Below are positions 61,701 through 64,000 of a DNA stretch of 64,000 nucleotides, piece by piece (the stretch's first letter is position 1; every line of letters begins with the position of its first letter). This stretch comes from Fulvia fulva (lineage: Eukaryota; Ascomycota; Dothideomycetes; Mycosphaerellales; Mycosphaerellaceae). The notes beneath the pieces were generated by a model, which was given only the letters and a program-made list of their open reading frames with translations, had not been told where the DNA came from and did no database searches. The position numbers were made by a program, and so were the translations under genes. Where the stretch lies: assembly GCF_020509005.1 (NCBI RefSeq), contig NC_063014.1, forward strand, positions 496,001-560,000, written 5' to 3'.

Positions 61701-63769
61701 AGAAGTATAGAGATTAACTAGCCCTAGTAGTTATAGCGATCTTTAACGCCTACCTATAGACCGGATACTACCCGATAGCTTTTAAACAATCGACGACAGT
61801 GGTCCTACGTAAGCCGTAGAAGGAAGACTATACGTAGGTGAAGTCGTACCGCCTAATTGCGCTCCTTAATACTCTTAGGAAGGCGCTTAAGAAGCTAGTT
61901 ATAACGAGACTCTCCGAGGCGGTAGAGGAACACTCCCTACTCCCGGACACCTAGATAGGTACGCGCCTATAGCGATCGACGCTATCCGCGATAGAACTTA
62001 TCACCTCTTAGGTAAAGGCTATCTAGTATAAGAATAGGGACAAGGTGGCTTCCTTACTTAGCCTAGACATATCGGGAGCCTTCGACTACGTGTTATACCC
62101 GCGGCTTCTCTATATCCTAAGGTCGAAAGGACTCCCTAAGTAGCTTGTTAACTTCGTACGGTCCTACCTCTAAAACCGTAGTACGTCGATCCTAGTCGGC
62201 TAGTATAGAAGCCCATTTTAAGCAGTCTATACTAGAATCCCGTAAGGCTTAACGCTAGTACCTATTCTGTTCCTCTTCTTTATAGCGACGCTGCTCCTAG
62301 CCCTAGAATCCTAGAACACCGCTACGAGCGGCTTCGTAGACGACATAAACATCCTAGCGTAGTCTTCCTCGACTAAGAAGAACTATAGGCTACTAGAAGA
62401 GAAGCACAAGATCTACGAGGACTAGGCTAGGAGGCACGGGGCTCGGTTTGCCCTAGAAAAGTACAATCTAATATACTTTACGCGCCGGCCACGGTTCTAT
62501 AATATATAAGCTTCTATCTAGATATAGGGGTACACGACTAACCCGGTAAATCAGCTTAGGATCCTCGGACTATAGGTAGACCCGGCGCTACGGTAGAGGA
62601 AGCACGTATAGGCAATATTACGGAAAGCTAAACAGAATATAGCATTATACTAGAGGCTTACTACGTCTATATAGGGGGCGGACTTCCGGTAGTCACGACT
62701 TCTATATACGGCTATTGTACGGCCAGTCCTTACCTATAGTAGCCAAGTGTAGTCCTTAGGCGAGAGGGCCTACCTATCGAAGGGACTCGTCGCGCCGCTA
62801 GCGAAGATCTAAAACCAATGCCTAAGGAAGGTCACCGGGGTATATAAGTCGATACTAACGAGGATACTTAAGCACGAGACCGCTATACCGCCGATCGACC
62901 TATATATCTAGGGACTACGGACCTCCTATATAGGCAAGTCGGCATAGTACCTAGTATAGAAGGTCATCGCTAGTATAGTCGTAAGGGCCCGCGAATTAGT
63001 ACTAGCGTATAAGGGCATTCGACCCGGAAACGAGCCGAACTACCGGGTAAGGGACGAATAGCTAGTAATATAATAGGAAGGTAAGAAATCGTTTATAGAG
63101 CAACTATAGAAAGAGAGGTAGAACAACTAGGTTGTAGGGTATAGTAGACGCCCTTAGCTAGCAGGACAACCTAAGGAATAGTTAGCTATAAAATCCGCGG
63201 TCAAGTACCCCCCGAAGCTTATCTACTACCGCCTTACGAGGGTATAGAGTAGTATAGCAACCTAACTACGAAGCGAACACATCGGCCTCTAGGGGTACTT
63301 ATTATAGAGGAAGGTTCTAGGATATAGGAATACTAGCTGCCCCTACGGCTATCGCTCCTAGAACGTACGGTACGTACTCCTCGTCTATCCGAGGTGGTCG
63401 CTAGGAAGGGGGGAGTAGATAGCAAAGGCGAGGAACCGGACGATTAGGGCACTTCTTAATAACGCTAAAGACCTACGGCGTATTACGAACTAGATACTAG
63501 AGAAGGGCTAGCTAGAACAGTACCGCCTAGTAGGAGCAGTATAGGAAGAGAGGACACGACGTAGCGCGACGAGACCGGCTAGGAGCGGGGGCTAACGGGG
63601 TAGTGACATAGACTACGTACGTTTAGAGGGAAAGCTAATCTAGATAAGGAGTAGTCGGGGGCGGGAAGGGTTTTCACCTATTCGGGTTTCCCTTTATATA
63701 TAACAATAGATATATACCTATATAGGCCGGATAGGGTCCTAGAACAGGGGAATAACAAATCTATCTATC
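58769..63769 (+). mobile_element. LINE-A copy 3: full-length, RIPped, inserted in LINE-D
   Basis: 5001 bp with (ATCT)n tail and a 15-bp target duplication TATTATCTATAGTTA at 58754-58768 and 63770-63784. It has the same layout as copy 1: ORF1 region 59014-60291 with its start ATG now ATA, ORF2 region 60284-63595; the ATGACTAG overlap is kept. In compared stretches (for example copy 1 at 13730-13850) every difference is a CpA or TpG change to TpA, with CpG untouched. Dozens of CAG and TGG codons are TAG. It is therefore a very recent insertion hit by RIP and cannot be translated. The 5' end (58769-58815) differs from that of copy 1. Confidence 0.93.
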
Positions 63770-63784
63770 TATTATCTATAGTTA

Positions 63785-64000
63785 GACTATTATATTAGCT
63801 ATAGTTCTCCGTTCTACCTCCGCGGTTAGGTATCGCCGTCCCCGCCCTCGCTATCCTATCGCGGGGCCGCTACCGCTACTAGGGCTACTAGTAGGGGTAC
63901 TTTACCTCCGTAAAGGCGGAATATCGTCGTATCGAGGCGCGTCTATCTAGGGGCCTTAGCCCGGGGGTCGGTAAGCGCTAGTCGACCTATACTATATACT
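63785..64000 (-). pseudogene. LINE-D continuation (end of ORF1), runs off the window
   Basis: RIPped DNA with Pro/Ser/Gly-rich decayed frame on the minus strand. It resumes LINE-D on the other side of LINE-A copy 3, so the insertion lies near the ORF1/ORF2 junction. The rest of ORF1 lies outside the window. Confidence 0.55.

Overview
The window looks like chromosomal DNA of a filamentous ascomycete (Pezizomycotina). Support: short GT-AG introns of about 50-60 bp, a C2H2/fungal-trans transcription factor, a fungal-type augmin subunit, Tad-like LINEs, pogo/Fot1-like and Ty3/gypsy elements, and long blocks carrying repeat-induced point mutation (RIP) in which CpA/TpG is converted to TpA while CpG is kept. 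Genus cannot be fixed from sequence alone.

Layout. 1-10.3 kb is ordinary gene-bearing DNA: a two-finger C2H2 regulator (2604-5896, -) and an HD-domain 5'-deoxynucleotidase-like gene (8851-9675, -), then a Tc1-type transposase tail at the border. 10.3-47.3 kb is a nest of transposons, mostly RIP-wrecked. Two LINEs in it are not RIPped: LINE-A copy 1 (10874-15851, both ORFs open) and LINE-B (23332-28200, ORF2 open, ORF1 broken by an 11-bp tandem duplication). Around them lie RIPped copies of LINE-A, LINE-B and LINE-C, three 1133-bp pogo-like deletion derivatives, and two Ty3/gypsy chromovirus-type remnants in opposite orientation. 47.35-53.55 kb is a small gene island: OST2/DAD1 (+), a zinc-type alcohol dehydrogenase/quinone oxidoreductase gene with two in-frame stops (-), and a HAUS6-like augmin subunit (-). 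53.56-64 kb is a second RIPped block: an unassigned stretch, a (TAA)n tract, LINE-D (-), and a full-length RIPped LINE-A (58769-63769, +) inserted in it.

Insertion order can be read from target-site duplications. LINE-B sits in pogo copy 2, LINE-A copy 1 abuts pogo copy 1, a LINE-A fragment cuts a LINE-C fragment, and LINE-A copy 3 splits LINE-D. The two clean LINEs landed in DNA that was already RIPped. In sampled stretches LINE-A copy 3 differs from clean copy 1 almost only by CpA/TpG to TpA changes, so it is a recent, RIPped sister.

Most notable: LINE-B lacks CpG almost completely (none between 24510 and 26037) while LINE-A is CpG-rich, so two related, recently mobile LINEs carry opposite dinucleotide signatures in one locus. 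No CRISPR array, convincing tRNA, or metabolic gene cluster was recognised.
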